Assembly: GCF_017115085.1 (NCBI RefSeq)
Contig: NZ_JABXKJ010000092.1
Location: 1-51,205, forward strand
From: Nostoc sp. NMS7
GTDB lineage: Bacteria > Cyanobacteriota > Cyanobacteriia > Cyanobacteriales > Nostocaceae
Reading direction: 5' to 3'
Length of the DNA: 51,205 nucleotides
The position numbers and the translations under genes were made by a program. Below are positions 51,144 to 51,205 of the stretch, in pieces (position 1 is the stretch's first letter; the number at the start of each line of letters is the position of its first letter). The notes under the pieces were generated by a model. That model made no database searches. It had not been told where the DNA came from and worked only from the letters and a program-made list of their open reading frames with translations.

Positions 51144-51205
51144 CTCGTCCCTGGAGTTTAGACTAAGCCATGCAAAATGACCCAGCAGGGCTGAGTTAAT
51201 TAGAG

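Noticed and set aside
1..51205. tRNA, rRNA and other standard RNA genes
   Set aside because: I scanned for T-loop and conserved RNA cores and saw none. A covariance-model scan would be needed to exclude small RNAs.

Overview
The window looks like chromosomal DNA of a filamentous, probably heterocyst-forming cyanobacterium of the Nostoc/Anabaena type. The evidence is a phycobilin lyase (cpcT type), Thf1/Psb29, NdhS, a free-standing CAAD protein, abundant HIP1 octamers (GCGATCGC, for example 833-840 and 2227-2234), and heptanucleotide tandem repeats (AGTCATT, TGCCCAA, GTTAGGA) between genes. I see no rRNA, tRNA, CRISPR array, prophage or intact insertion sequence. About 43 protein genes are supported, plus three probable pseudogene fragments and many dispersed or palindromic repeats.

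Layout. 1-7.4 kb: a MITE-like element, a peptidoglycan-binding protein, a polyphosphate/ROK glucokinase, a 2TM protein, DAHP synthase, a GH13 alpha-glucan enzyme, a DUF1823 protein and a transposase relic. 7.4-12.2 kb: a sugar-type ABC ATPase carrying two inserted segments, then a 1068-residue protein resembling eukaryotic phosphorylase kinase alpha/beta (GH15 type). 12.2-15.3 kb: a GxxExxY gene bracketed by inverted CGCAGAGG-type repeats, a DUF1232 protein, an ExbB/ExbD pair and a holin-like membrane protein. 15.4-24.1 kb: photosynthesis and housekeeping genes (thf1, cpcT, a STAS protein, hemF, an SRPBCC protein, mrp, rodA, ndhS, a HAS-barrel-like protein). 24.3-29.7 kb: an antiporter with tandem USP domains, then UDP-xylose synthase and UDP-glucose dehydrogenase. 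29.8-37.6 kb: a DUF2993 protein, a YqiA-like esterase, glutathione reductase, a sulfurtransferase divergent from an MnmC-like methyltransferase, and an HD-GYP response regulator. 39.1-51.2 kb: an SDR, a GH57 enzyme, a FIST sensor followed by a soluble histidine kinase, a convergent degenerate histidine kinase, an SLH protein, a CAAD protein and a membrane histidine kinase.

How the genes fit together. Several encode alpha-glucan or sugar-nucleotide functions (PPGK-like kinase, GH13, GH15/PhK-like, GH57, sugar ABC ATPase, UGD and UXS), but they are scattered rather than in one operon. UGD and UXS are consecutive steps from UDP-glucose to UDP-xylose. The sulfurtransferase/MnmC-like pair may share a role in tRNA wobble-uridine modification, which is inference. 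The signalling block at 42.2-45.9 kb is the best candidate for something new: FIST protein, intact kinase, and a CBS-bearing kinase relative that keeps the phospho-acceptor His but has lost key ATP-binding residues.

A second theme is repeat DNA touching genes. Repeat-like DNA lies inside the ABC ATPase reading frame, supplies the start codon of the sulfurtransferase, supplies the stop codon of the SLH protein, and abuts the GH15 stop codon and the GxxExxY start. Two inverted copies of a ~185-bp hairpin-rich element bracket ~11 kb (26.8-37.8 kb). Family names are from recognition of motifs, not from database searches.
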